Assembly (NCBI GenBank): GCA_937893675.1 | Contig: CALBGI010000034.1 | Span: 1 to 64,000, forward strand | DNA from: an uncultured Blautia sp. | GTDB lineage: Bacteria > Bacillota > Clostridia > Lachnospirales > Lachnospiraceae | Direction: 5' to 3' | DNA length: 64,000 bases | Part shown: piece by piece, positions 53,047-61,066 of the stretch | Position numbering within the stretch: position 1 is the stretch's first letter | Layout: every line of letters starts with the position of its first letter | The notes under the pieces: generated by a model | The model's database searches: none | Told to the model about the DNA's origin: nothing | Seen by the model: the letters and a program-made list of their open reading frames with translations, nothing else | Position numbers and translations under genes: made by a program

Positions 53047-54540
53047 TCACCCTAACGCTTCCACAAACCGCATAAATGCCTGACGTCCCTCGTCCGTGCA
53101 TTTAAATACGCCGGCGTCCTCCAATACATGAACGAATACCTCACCCACTTCTCTCTGGAGGATTTCCTGAACATTGTCCTGATTGATATCGCTGTACTTC
53201 GGCACAAATTCTGCTGCCCACGCTGCATGCTTGGCAATTTTTTCATTGGAGGCAATGTCTTTTCCCTCCAAAATATAATCTCCCAGAATCTCCAGCTCTT
53301 CTTTCAGACGGGCGGGAAGTACCGCAAGCCCCATAACCTCGATCAGACCGATATTTTCTTTTTTGATGTGATGATACTGCTCATGCGGATGATAGACGCC
53401 CATGGGATTCTCTGCTGTTGTAATATTGTTTCTCAGTGTCAGATCCAGTTCAAACACATCCCCTGCCTTGCGGGCAATGGGCGTAATCGTATTGTGCGGC
53501 TCTCCGTCTGTCTCTGCAAATACAAATGCAGCTTCATCGGTGTAGCCTCTCCATACCTCCAGAACATGGGTCGCCAGATCAATCAGACGCTTTTCATCCT
53601 TATGACGGATGCGAAGCACGGAAAGCGGCCATTTCACAATGCCGGCCTCCACATCCTCATAGCCCGGAATGCTGACCGGTTTCTCTATCGGCGCCTTCGC
53701 CATGGCAAAGGTATAGTGTCCTCCCTGGAAGTGATCGTGGCTTAAAATAGAGCCGCCCACAATGGGAAGATCCGCGTTGGAACCCAGGAAATAGTGAGGA
53801 AACAGCTTTACAAAATCAAACAGCTTTACAAAGGTATTCCGCTCTATCTTCATGGGTGTATGCTGACTGTTGAACACAATGCAGTGCTCGTTGTAGTAGA
53901 CATACGGAGAATACTGAAATCCCCAGGGACTGTCATTCACAGTGATGGGAATGATCCGGTGGTTCTCCCTGGCCGGATGATTGGTCCTTCCTGCGTAGCC
54001 CTCATTTTCCGGACAGAGCAGACATTTGGGATATCCGGATGCCTTTGCCAGCTTGGCTGCCGCGATAGCCTTGGGGTCTTTCTCCGGTTTGGACAGATTG
54101 ATGGTAATGTCAATTTCGCCGTATGGACTGTCCACCTTCCACTTCCGGTCTTTTTTCACACGATATCTGCGGATGTAATCGCTGTCCTGACTCAGCTTGT
54201 AAAAATAATCTGTAGCTGCCTCGGGGCTGTTCTCATAACGCGACCAGAATTCCCGCTGCACCTGTGCCGGGCGGGGCATGAGACAGTTCATAAGCCTTGT
54301 GTCAAACAAATCCCGGTATACAATGCTGTCCTCTATGATCCCCCGGCGCACCGCCTCGTCAAGAAGTTCTGCCAGCACGTTTTCCAGATCAATATTTTCG
54401 TAGTCTTCCTCCGGCTCCACATACTCGTCCTCGTGAAATACATCCAGCAGAAGATTTACCGTGTAGTTTTTTTCACAGGCAGGGGTAAGTCCTGTCTCAA
54501 TTCCGTACTGTACCAGTTTTTTGATATTTTTGTTCAGCAT
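53047..54540 (-). CDS. galT: Galactose-1-phosphate uridylyltransferase, class II
   Basis: This 497-residue protein belongs to the class II GalT family of Firmicutes (MLNKNIKKLVQYGIETGL, PLSVLRIRH, LSHDHFQGGHYTFAM). The His-containing DHFQGGHYTF stretch is the likely nucleotidyl-transfer site; class II enzymes lack the class I HPH motif. It exchanges UMP between UDP-glucose and galactose 1-phosphate in the Leloir pathway. GAGGAGG precedes the start, 16 bp after galK. galE and galM are not in the window. Confidence 0.95.
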   Translation of the reverse strand: MLNKNIKKLVQYGIETGLTPACEKNYTVNLLLDVFHEDEYVEPEEDYENIDLENVLAELLDEAVRRGIIEDSIVYRDLFDTRLMNCLMPRPAQVQREFWSRYENSPEAATDYFYKLSQDSDYIRRYRVKKDRKWKVDSPYGEIDITINLSKPEKDPKAIAAAKLAKASGYPKCLLCPENEGYAGRTNHPARENHRIIPITVNDSPWGFQYSPYVYYNEHCIVFNSQHTPMKIERNTFVKLFDFVKLFPHYFLGSNADLPIVGGSILSHDHFQGGHYTFAMAKAPIEKPVSIPGYEDVEAGIVKWPLSVLRIRHKDEKRLIDLATHVLEVWRGYTDEAAFVFAETDGEPHNTITPIARKAGDVFELDLTLRNNITTAENPMGVYHPHEQYHHIKKENIGLIEVMGLAVLPARLKEELEILGDYILEGKDIASNEKIAKHAAWAAEFVPKYSDINQDNVQEILQREVGEVFVHVLEDAGVFKCTDEGRQAFMRFVEALG

Positions 54541-54556
54541 AATTTGCCCTCCTCAA

Positions 54557-55732
54557 TCAGGCCAGTTTCCCTGCCCCGTCACCGATATCAACCACATAGA
54601 ATTCTGCCTCATGTCCTACTTTTTCTTTGTATTTTTCACCTACAACCGCAATGAAACTGTCAACCGCATCATTTTCTACAATGCTTACTGTACAGCCTCC
54701 GAAGCCGCCTCCGGTGATACGGGAGCCAACAACACCCGGAATTTTCCAGGCAAGGTCAACCAGCACATCGATCTCCTCGCAGGAAACCTCATAGTCATCT
54801 CTGAGAGATACGTGGGAAGCATTCATCAGTCTGCCGAACTCGTCAATTCTGTTTTCTTTCAGAGCCTGCACTGCCAAAATGGTTCTCTGGTTCTCATAAA
54901 CCGCATGTTTGGCTCTCTTCCGGCAGATTTCATCCGAGATGGCATCCTTGTGCGCCTCAAACTGCTCTTCTGTAAGCTCACCCAGAGCCTGGATATCCAA
55001 GACCTTCTGCAGGTCTTTCAGAGCTGTCTCACACTCTCTGCGTCTGTCATTGTAAGCAGAACCAACCAGGCTGTGTTTTACCTTGCTGTTGGTGATCACA
55101 ATTTTTGCGTTGGGAAGCTTGACTGGCGCATATTCAAAATTCAGAGTATTCGTGTCAAGGAAGATTGCACAGTCCTTTTTGCCCATAGCGCTGGCAAACT
55201 GGTCCATGATTCCGCAGTTCATTCCATTAAAGTTATTTTCGGAATACTGGCCGATCAATGCCAGTTCCTGATTTGTCAAAGCTTCAAATCCAAACATATC
55301 GCGAAGCATCACGCCGGTCAGCACCTCAAGAGATGCGGAAGAAGAAAGTCCGGAACCGTTGGGAATATTTCCCCAAATAAGAAAATCCATACCGCAGTCA
55401 AGCTGAAAGCCGCGTTTTTCAAAAGTCCACATCACACCCTTGGGATAGTTGGTCCAGCCTGCCTCCTCAGAGGGGATCAGGTCATCCAGAGAACTTTCGA
55501 TCACTCCCAGACGTGAAAAATTCAAAGAATAAAAACGAAGCTTTCTGTCCGCTCTTTTGCGGGCAATGCCGTATGTACCAATGGTCAGCGCGCAGGGGAA
55601 AACATGTCCTCCATTATAATCCGTATGCTCTCCAATCAAATTCACCCTGCCCGGTGCAAAATAACTGCGGATGTCTCCGTCCCCACCGTAAATCTCCTGA
55701 AACTGTTTCACCAAGTCTTCTGTTTTCTGCAT
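54557..55732 (-). CDS. galK: Galactokinase
   Basis: This 391-residue GHMP kinase phosphorylates galactose. It has the galactokinase signature GRVNLIGEHTDYNGG (about 29-43), the ATP loop GSGLSSSASLEVL and the C-terminal GGGFGGCTVSIV. The catalytic Asp is probably in NGMNCGIMDQFASAMG. The ATG at 55732 (MQKTEDLVKQF) has AAGGAGG 5 nt upstream, so the longer frame is not used. It is the first gene of galK-galT-SGNH with a TTTACA/TAAAGT promoter upstream. No galactose regulator is encoded nearby. Confidence 0.96.
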   Translation of the reverse strand: MQKTEDLVKQFQEIYGGDGDIRSYFAPGRVNLIGEHTDYNGGHVFPCALTIGTYGIARKRADRKLRFYSLNFSRLGVIESSLDDLIPSEEAGWTNYPKGVMWTFEKRGFQLDCGMDFLIWGNIPNGSGLSSSASLEVLTGVMLRDMFGFEALTNQELALIGQYSENNFNGMNCGIMDQFASAMGKKDCAIFLDTNTLNFEYAPVKLPNAKIVITNSKVKHSLVGSAYNDRRRECETALKDLQKVLDIQALGELTEEQFEAHKDAISDEICRKRAKHAVYENQRTILAVQALKENRIDEFGRLMNASHVSLRDDYEVSCEEIDVLVDLAWKIPGVVGSRITGGGFGGCTVSIVENDAVDSFIAVVGEKYKEKVGHEAEFYVVDIGDGAGKLA

Positions 55733-55776
55733 GTTTTCCTCCTTCTCCCTTCCGGGTAAAACACTTGTCAACTACT

Positions 55777-55805
55777 ACTTTATCTGATTGCATATTCCTT
55801 GTAAA
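55777..55805 (-). promoter_or_regulatory. galK operon promoter
   Basis: On the minus strand: TTTACA (55800-55805), 17-bp spacer, TAAAGT (55777-55782). It lies in the short gap after the 816-residue membrane protein gene. Confidence 0.7.
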
Positions 55806-55822
55806 GATACATTTTGAGAAAA

Positions 55823-58273
55823 TCAGTAACTCACATTTTCCACATAGCTCATAAAGACATTTCCGGCAGCTCCGAAAACCGTTTTGCTGTCATTCATGCC
55901 GTATGGATAAATCTCCCCGGTTCTTGGATCATATAAATACGTGTTGTATTCATCATATCCCACAATGACTACACTTACATTTTCTCCGGTTTTGGCAACG
56001 ACCGGACGCTGGGCGCTCACAAAATACAGAATGCTTTCCAGGCTGCATCCGGACAGGTCAATGACTGTTGCACTGTCTCCAAAGCCTTCCTGAAGAACAT
56101 TTCTGTCCCAGCTTCCCGTGCGCATAATTTCCGGAATGTCTTCTTTGTTTATCTGGATTTCCGTTTTCTGATTTCCGCGTTCCCACACATACTGCTGTGC
56201 CCGGTTCAATACCACGCCAAGACAGCTGTCCGCCCGCATGATCGCATCCGCCGCATTGGTGTGAATACTGTCAAGTCCGCCCTGTCCGTAAACATAATAA
56301 ACATTTTCCTCCGAAACACGGGTATCGAGAAGAATTTCCCTTTCCTCCACATTCCGAAGTTTTGCCAGAACGATCAGCAGATTATCTGTGGCCGGAGCCT
56401 CCTCAAAGGCCAGACGGACGCCGATCCCCGCTTTTTCATCGTAAGCCTGCTCGATCGCCACCTGCTTGGATGCCGCTTTGCGGTTGTTCATCACATTGTC
56501 CTTTTTTACAAAGGTATAGCTTTTCCCTGCTTTTTTGGAAAGATCAAACTCCATAAGTGTCCCGTTAATGGAAACATCGGTGATATACAGCCCCTCCTGG
56601 TGATATTCTTTTTTGACTGTTCCGTCAAAGCCCTCAATGCGCAGTGTGTGGATGCCTTCGGCAATACGTCCGCCGCCATCCGTGAGAATATCTGTATCCA
56701 TAAGAACACCGTATACCAGATCCTCATTCATAAAGCCAAGTGTACGAAGCTGCTGGCCCGCCTCAGGCACCAGAAGCCTTTCTTCCAGCGTGTCAAAGGA
56801 AATCTCCTTGATTTTGCCCGCATCCTCGCCTTCCTGTACAAGCCACGCTGCATGAGCGTTTGTGTCAGAAACCACAAAGTTGTCCTTTTGAATTCCTTCA
56901 TCCAAAACCTCCGAGGTTCCCTCATTGATATCTACCAGATACAATTTTTCCGCAAAAAGCAAAAACAGTTCATTTTTGCTGCTGACATAGGACAGGGTTC
57001 CCAGATCCGCCTCCAAAAACTCATAGGACTCTGTACTGGGAATAAATACCTTCTCCTCCAGCACGTTCTGGTCGCTGTTGTAGTGGTAAACGCTGACGCC
57101 GCAGTATCCTTCGTGGTTTCCCCGGTTCATATATCCGTACAGCACAAAGTCTACATCACCGTTATCCCCCACGCGAATGATCTTGATATTATGCTCCTGA
57201 CGCGCGTCCCTGAAATCGCCTTCCTCATCTTTGCGGAAGCTGAAAATCCGCACTGTTTTTCCTGTCTCGGGAGCGTAGGACCACAGATCGCCCTGTTGGC
57301 AAAATACAACGATGTTTCCTTCATCACTTGTCATGTAAGTGATATCTCTGTCGCGCACGCCCAGCATCAGACCATCCTGTGTGACAGAAAGGCTCTCCGG
57401 ATGAAATACCTGACTGGCCGAGCGCTGGAAATCCAGCAGACGGATGCGCGTCTCTGTAAAACGCATCCGGTAAAACTCTTCTACATCATAAATCTGTTCT
57501 ACACCCTTTCCATCCTTGGCCAGAATCTGATATTCCAAAGATACGCTGGCAGTTGTCTCATTGATGTCTTTGATCACCGGGATCCCTTTCCGGTAAATCC
57601 GCGGCGCCAGATTATCCCAGCTCACCTGGCGCAGAGTGGAGTGGATGCTTATATTGTTGAAATTGGTGGAAACCGCGCTTTCCGCCGGCTCCAGGTAGCT
57701 TGCCAGCTCCTCTGCCGTACCCTTGTCCATACATTTTTCATAGAAGCTCTTCACAAAACTCACATAGCTTCCTGTATTCAGATTCGGGCGGGAAATAACC
57801 CTTGTATAGTAATGGGCCTCCCCCTTGTCCGTGTCCAGTGTGATCTGCAGCGAATATTCCTGACTCATGAGCAGGTCGCTGACAAGCTCTATGGTGGTCC
57901 GGATAAATCCATCCTCTTCCTTCAGATCACTGATTTTTTTATTTTCGATCACCTTGCTTCCATCGGAAGTCCGCACTTCGTAAGAAAGACTTTTCACCTT
58001 CGTTCCATATGGATTTACCACCAACGTCAGCTTCTTCGTAGTATCCACCGGGGTGATACTGTCTCTGGTAAAATCCACCTGCATGGGCTCGCGATAGCCG
58101 TACATGCGATTTGCCAGCACACCGTCAAACTCCACCATAACCTCCGGAAGCGTGGCATTATTCATATCCGACCTGTCGTCCGTAGTCTCATTGTTCAACA
58201 GAAGCGCCGTGCCGGTGACTCCCAGAATGAAAATCACAAGCAGCAGCAGAAATCTGCGTACCAATTTTTTCAT
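55823..58273 (-). CDS. Membrane-anchored extracytoplasmic protein with C39-peptidase-like C-terminal region
   Basis: This 816-residue protein has one N-terminal membrane span (RRFLLLLVIFILGVTGTALLL). About 300 residues without clear similarity are followed by a beta-rich region resembling propeller blades (about 290-600; MTSDEGNIVVFCQQGDLWSYAPETGK). The C-terminal part (about 690-816) contains LESILYFVSAQRPVVAKTGENVSVVIVGYDEYNTYLYDP and AGNVFMSYVE, the pattern of C39-like papain-fold domains. The usual catalytic Cys motif and the His before VVIVGYD are absent, so it is probably not a protease. The start at 58273 has GGGGAG upstream and lies one base after the methyltransferase stop, so the two are coupled. 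Function unknown. Confidence 0.7.
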   Translation of the reverse strand: MKKLVRRFLLLLVIFILGVTGTALLLNNETTDDRSDMNNATLPEVMVEFDGVLANRMYGYREPMQVDFTRDSITPVDTTKKLTLVVNPYGTKVKSLSYEVRTSDGSKVIENKKISDLKEEDGFIRTTIELVSDLLMSQEYSLQITLDTDKGEAHYYTRVISRPNLNTGSYVSFVKSFYEKCMDKGTAEELASYLEPAESAVSTNFNNISIHSTLRQVSWDNLAPRIYRKGIPVIKDINETTASVSLEYQILAKDGKGVEQIYDVEEFYRMRFTETRIRLLDFQRSASQVFHPESLSVTQDGLMLGVRDRDITYMTSDEGNIVVFCQQGDLWSYAPETGKTVRIFSFRKDEEGDFRDARQEHNIKIIRVGDNGDVDFVLYGYMNRGNHEGYCGVSVYHYNSDQNVLEEKVFIPSTESYEFLEADLGTLSYVSSKNELFLLFAEKLYLVDINEGTSEVLDEGIQKDNFVVSDTNAHAAWLVQEGEDAGKIKEISFDTLEERLLVPEAGQQLRTLGFMNEDLVYGVLMDTDILTDGGGRIAEGIHTLRIEGFDGTVKKEYHQEGLYITDVSINGTLMEFDLSKKAGKSYTFVKKDNVMNNRKAASKQVAIEQAYDEKAGIGVRLAFEEAPATDNLLIVLAKLRNVEEREILLDTRVSEENVYYVYGQGGLDSIHTNAADAIMRADSCLGVVLNRAQQYVWERGNQKTEIQINKEDIPEIMRTGSWDRNVLQEGFGDSATVIDLSGCSLESILYFVSAQRPVVAKTGENVSVVIVGYDEYNTYLYDPRTGEIYPYGMNDSKTVFGAAGNVFMSYVENVSY

Positions 58274-58274
58274 A

Positions 58275-59444
58275 TTATTCTCCCCTCTGTGCCCTCTCAT
58301 CCCCCTCCGGGCTCAGAAGCCGCATAAGCGTCGGCTTCACATGCAGCTCTTTCATCATCGCCGTTGTTTTGTCCAAAGGCTTTTCCTTTCCGGTTTTTAC
58401 CGCCCGGATCAAAAGATTCTTCGGTGTGTGCTCCATATCAATGAATTCCAGGATCTGGGTGTCATACCCCCTGCTCTCCAAAATCTGCGCACGCAGACCA
58501 TCCGTAATAAGAGCAGACATCCGCTCCTTCAAAATGCCATATCCGAGAACCGGAGCCAGCATCTCATTGGAAATCTGGCGGTTCAGCTCATGCTGACAGC
58601 AGGGCACAGAAAGGATGACTTTTGCGCCCCACTCCACCGCCCTTGCCAAAGCATAATCTGTAGCCGTATCACAGGCGTGGAGCGTCACCACCATATCCAC
58701 CGCGGAAACGCCCCGATAATCGGCAACATCCCCCTGATAAAAATGCAGTTTTTCATAACCGTATTTTTCTGCCAGACGGCTGCAGGTCTCAATAACATCC
58801 TTTTTCAGATCAAGGCCGATGATAGTTACGTCATACCCCTTCAGCTCTCTGAGATAATAGTACATGGCAAAGGTGAGGTAGGATTTTCCACAGCCAAAAT
58901 CCAGAATCGTAACCTCCCGTTCCCGGGAAAGCCGGGGCAAAATATCTTCTATAAATTCCAGAAACCGGTTGATTTGTCTGAATTTGTCATATTTCGCCGC
59001 ATTTACTTTGCCTTGCACATTCATTACCCCCAAATCCACCAAAAACGGAACGGGGATCCCTTCTTTCAAAATATATTGTTTTACACGGTTATGAGACAAT
59101 ATCTTTACGGGTTTCTGCACCTGATGCTGCTTCGTCCGGATCGTAAGTCTGCCCTTTTTGCTCACAAGCACAGTTCCATCAAGGCTCTGCCCGACTGCCT
59201 GAAGCTGTCCAAACTCACCTTGCAGGCTCTTTTCCAAATACTCCAGAAGTTCTTCTCTGGAATAATTCTTATGAAAAACCTTGGGGCCGTCCTGGGCAGA
59301 TGCCTGGTAGAGAATTCCGCCCCGGACTTCCACCGGACGTATTTTGACTTTAGCAGGACCTGTTTTTCCTCTCCGTGCGCTCAATACTGCCTGATTCAGG
59401 CCTTCGTTTATCTGTTCTTCCAAATATTCTTTCAGTGTTTTCAT
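58275..59444 (-). CDS. Class I SAM-dependent methyltransferase (Methyltransf_32-like)
   Basis: This 389-residue protein has an N-terminal domain of about 150 residues and a Rossmann methyltransferase domain. Motif I is ILDFGCGKSYLTFAMYYYL (about 178-196), the acidic loop IIGLDLKKDV, then VTLHACDTATDYALARA and LSVPCCQHELN. This pattern is found in the Methyltransf_32 family, which includes METTL25- and GSTCD-like proteins; RNA is a possible substrate but this is not shown. It lies 41 bp after a small conserved gene and one base before the membrane-protein gene. Confidence 0.85.
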   Translation of the reverse strand: MKTLKEYLEEQINEGLNQAVLSARRGKTGPAKVKIRPVEVRGGILYQASAQDGPKVFHKNYSREELLEYLEKSLQGEFGQLQAVGQSLDGTVLVSKKGRLTIRTKQHQVQKPVKILSHNRVKQYILKEGIPVPFLVDLGVMNVQGKVNAAKYDKFRQINRFLEFIEDILPRLSREREVTILDFGCGKSYLTFAMYYYLRELKGYDVTIIGLDLKKDVIETCSRLAEKYGYEKLHFYQGDVADYRGVSAVDMVVTLHACDTATDYALARAVEWGAKVILSVPCCQHELNRQISNEMLAPVLGYGILKERMSALITDGLRAQILESRGYDTQILEFIDMEHTPKNLLIRAVKTGKEKPLDKTTAMMKELHVKPTLMRLLSPEGDERAQRGE

Positions 59445-59485
59445 GTATCTGCTCTCTCAACTTTGCTGCCGCCGGCAGCGCTCTT

Positions 59486-59854
59486 TCAATAATATCTCCG
59501 ACACCGTTGTCTTCTGCATCTTCGCCGCGAAATCTCCTGATATACCAGCACCTCGATCAATTCTCCCAGAAAACTGTCCCCGCTCTCCTGTATCTGCATT
59601 TCTGCTTCCATTTCCTTGTGGATGCGGCTGCAAAACTGCCGAAGCATCATATAGTCCGGGTATTCATCATAGAGGCGGCTCCCTTCGTAATCCAGAAGCT
59701 CACACTCTGCTTCCACCTTCTCCTGGATCCTTTTTGCCATCTTGGGATAATAGGATTTCAAAAGAGAAATTTCTCTTTGCTGCGCACGTTCTCCCTCAAA
59801 AAATGCGCTGTTTCCATACGCAAGATGGAACGGATAAAATTTATCATAATACAT
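59486..59854 (-). CDS. Small conserved protein of unknown function
   Basis: This 122-residue protein is rich in charged and aromatic residues and mostly helical by pattern (MAKRIQEKVEAECELLDYEG, DEYPDYMMLRQFCSRIHKEMEAEM). It ends in a strongly basic Arg/Cys tail (RRRCRRQRCRRYY). There is no signal peptide or membrane span. It is the first gene before the methyltransferase and membrane-protein genes on the same strand, with a 41-bp gap, and is probably co-transcribed. The Arg-rich tail might contact RNA; that is speculation. I do not recognise a family. Confidence 0.65.
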   Translation of the reverse strand: MYYDKFYPFHLAYGNSAFFEGERAQQREISLLKSYYPKMAKRIQEKVEAECELLDYEGSRLYDEYPDYMMLRQFCSRIHKEMEAEMQIQESGDSFLGELIEVLVYQEISRRRCRRQRCRRYY

Positions 59855-59933
59855 AAAGCGCTCCTGCTTTTATTTCATAGTCTATTCCAGTATATGCCAG
59901 AGCGCCATTTTCCGTTATCCTGGTTATTTTTCT

Positions 59934-60632
59934 TTACATTTTTGCGATCATGCCAAGGGTAAGCTTTGCACCGGTTTTTACTGCCATCTCCTCAAACACA
60001 GGATAGTCCATATCCGCAGAATCATCCGCTTTGTCTGAGATGCAGCGAACGATCAGAAACGGAATCCCGTTCAGGTAAGCAGCCTGGCCGATTGCCGCAC
60101 CTTCCATCTCCACGGCATAGCCTCCCACATTCTGGATAATCCGCTCTTTGCTTTCACGACTGGAAATAAACTGGTCCCCGGACACGATCCGTCCTTCAAA
60201 CACCTTCGCCTCAAAACTGCCATCTGCACACACGGTCTTTGCCAGCTCCCGAAGCCTTTCGTCCGCCGGAAAGGCAAACTCTTTCATCTGAGGGATCTGT
60301 CCCACCGGATAGCCAAAACCCGTTGCGTCCATATCATGATGCACCACATCTGTGGAGAGTACCAAATTTCCGATATTGATATCCTTATTGAGACTGCCGG
60401 CAATTCCTGTGTTGATAATTGCCTCTGCTCCAAAATCATCCGCCAGAATCTGCACACAGACCGCCGCATTTACCTTCCCGATGCCAGAACGTACCACAAC
60501 TACGGATTTTCCGGAAATTTCTCCTTTATAAAACTTCATAGACGCTTTTTCAATCATCTGCATATTCTGCATCTCCTCCAAAAGAAGAGCAATTTCATTT
60601 TCCATAGCGCCGATAATTCCAATTGTTTTCAT
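59934..60632 (-). CDS. mtnN: 5'-methylthioadenosine/S-adenosylhomocysteine nucleosidase
   Basis: This 232-residue enzyme has MKTIGIIGAMENEIALL with the catalytic Glu in MENEI, GIAGSLN, FISSRESKERI, AVEMEGAAIGQAA and the catalytic Asp in RCISDKADD. It splits methylthioadenosine and S-adenosylhomocysteine, recycling products of SAM use and polyamine synthesis. The adjacent methyltransferase fits functionally but is a separate unit. The ATG at 60632 matches the family start; AAAGGA lies 10 nt upstream. The TIGR03905-type gene is divergent from it. Confidence 0.96.
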   Translation of the reverse strand: MKTIGIIGAMENEIALLLEEMQNMQMIEKASMKFYKGEISGKSVVVVRSGIGKVNAAVCVQILADDFGAEAIINTGIAGSLNKDINIGNLVLSTDVVHHDMDATGFGYPVGQIPQMKEFAFPADERLRELAKTVCADGSFEAKVFEGRIVSGDQFISSRESKERIIQNVGGYAVEMEGAAIGQAAYLNGIPFLIVRCISDKADDSADMDYPVFEEMAVKTGAKLTLGMIAKM

Positions 60633-60671
60633 GACAAAAAGTCCTTTCTCCAAAATTCTGCTTATCGTTTC

Positions 60672-60723
60672 ATTATACCAGAAATCAATTTATATGGAAA
60701 CTTTTTTTAAACTGTGCTATAGT
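60672..60723. promoter_or_regulatory. Divergent promoters between mtnN and the TSCPD gene
   Basis: Minus strand: extended -10 TGG-TATAAT (60672-60677) with a poor -35, for mtnN. Plus strand: extended -10 TGC-TATAGT (60715-60723) for the TSCPD gene. The -10 elements point away from each other about 40 bp apart. Confidence 0.6.
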
Positions 60724-60755
60724 AAACTACAAAATAAACTTGGAGGAAACAAAAG

Positions 60756-60998
60756 ATGACATACAAAACAAAAGGAGTCTGTGCCCAAGCGATTGAATTT
60801 GAGGTGGATGCAGACAACAAGGTAAGAAATGTAAAATTTGTGGGCGGCTGTTCCGGCAACACACAGGGAATCGCCACTCTCGTGGAAGGAATGGATGCAC
60901 AGGAGGTCATCCGCCGTCTGGAAGGTATCCGCTGCGGTTTCAAATCTACTTCCTGTCCGGATCAGCTTGCGAAAGCACTTCAGCAGAATCTGTCCTAA
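60756..60998 (+). CDS. TSCPD-domain protein (TIGR03905-like)
   Basis: This 80-residue protein is nearly all one TSCPD domain: VRNVKFVGGCSGNTQGIATLVEGM, IRCGFKSTSCPDQLAKAL. The domain also occurs at the end of class II ribonucleotide reductases, but here stands alone. Three cysteines (GVCAQA, GGCSGN, STSCPDQ) plus RCGF suggest metal or redox chemistry. The function is not known. It has its own promoter with an extended -10 and GGAGG ribosome-binding site, and ends at a strong bidirectional terminator. Confidence 0.88.
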   Translation: MTYKTKGVCAQAIEFEVDADNKVRNVKFVGGCSGNTQGIATLVEGMDAQEVIRRLEGIRCGFKSTSCPDQLAKALQQNLS

Positions 60999-61006
60999 AC
61001 CGAAAC

Positions 61007-61066
61007 GCAGGGACTGCTGCAAAATACAGCTCCAATAGCTTTTTTGCAGCAGCCCTTGCTGTTTTT
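61007..61066. terminator. Bidirectional terminator between TSCPD gene and the MBL ribonuclease
   Basis: GCAGGGACTGCTGCAAAA (61007-61024) pairs with TTTTGCAGCAG-CCCTTGC (61042-61059), followed by GTTTTTATT on the plus strand. The T tract overlaps the stop codon of the convergent gene. Confidence 0.85.

Noticed and set aside
56261..58327. 688-codon open frame on the plus strand opposite the membrane-protein gene
   Set aside because: Composition is that of a shadow frame (Cys/His/Phe-rich), while the minus frame has a signal anchor, good start and coupled neighbour.
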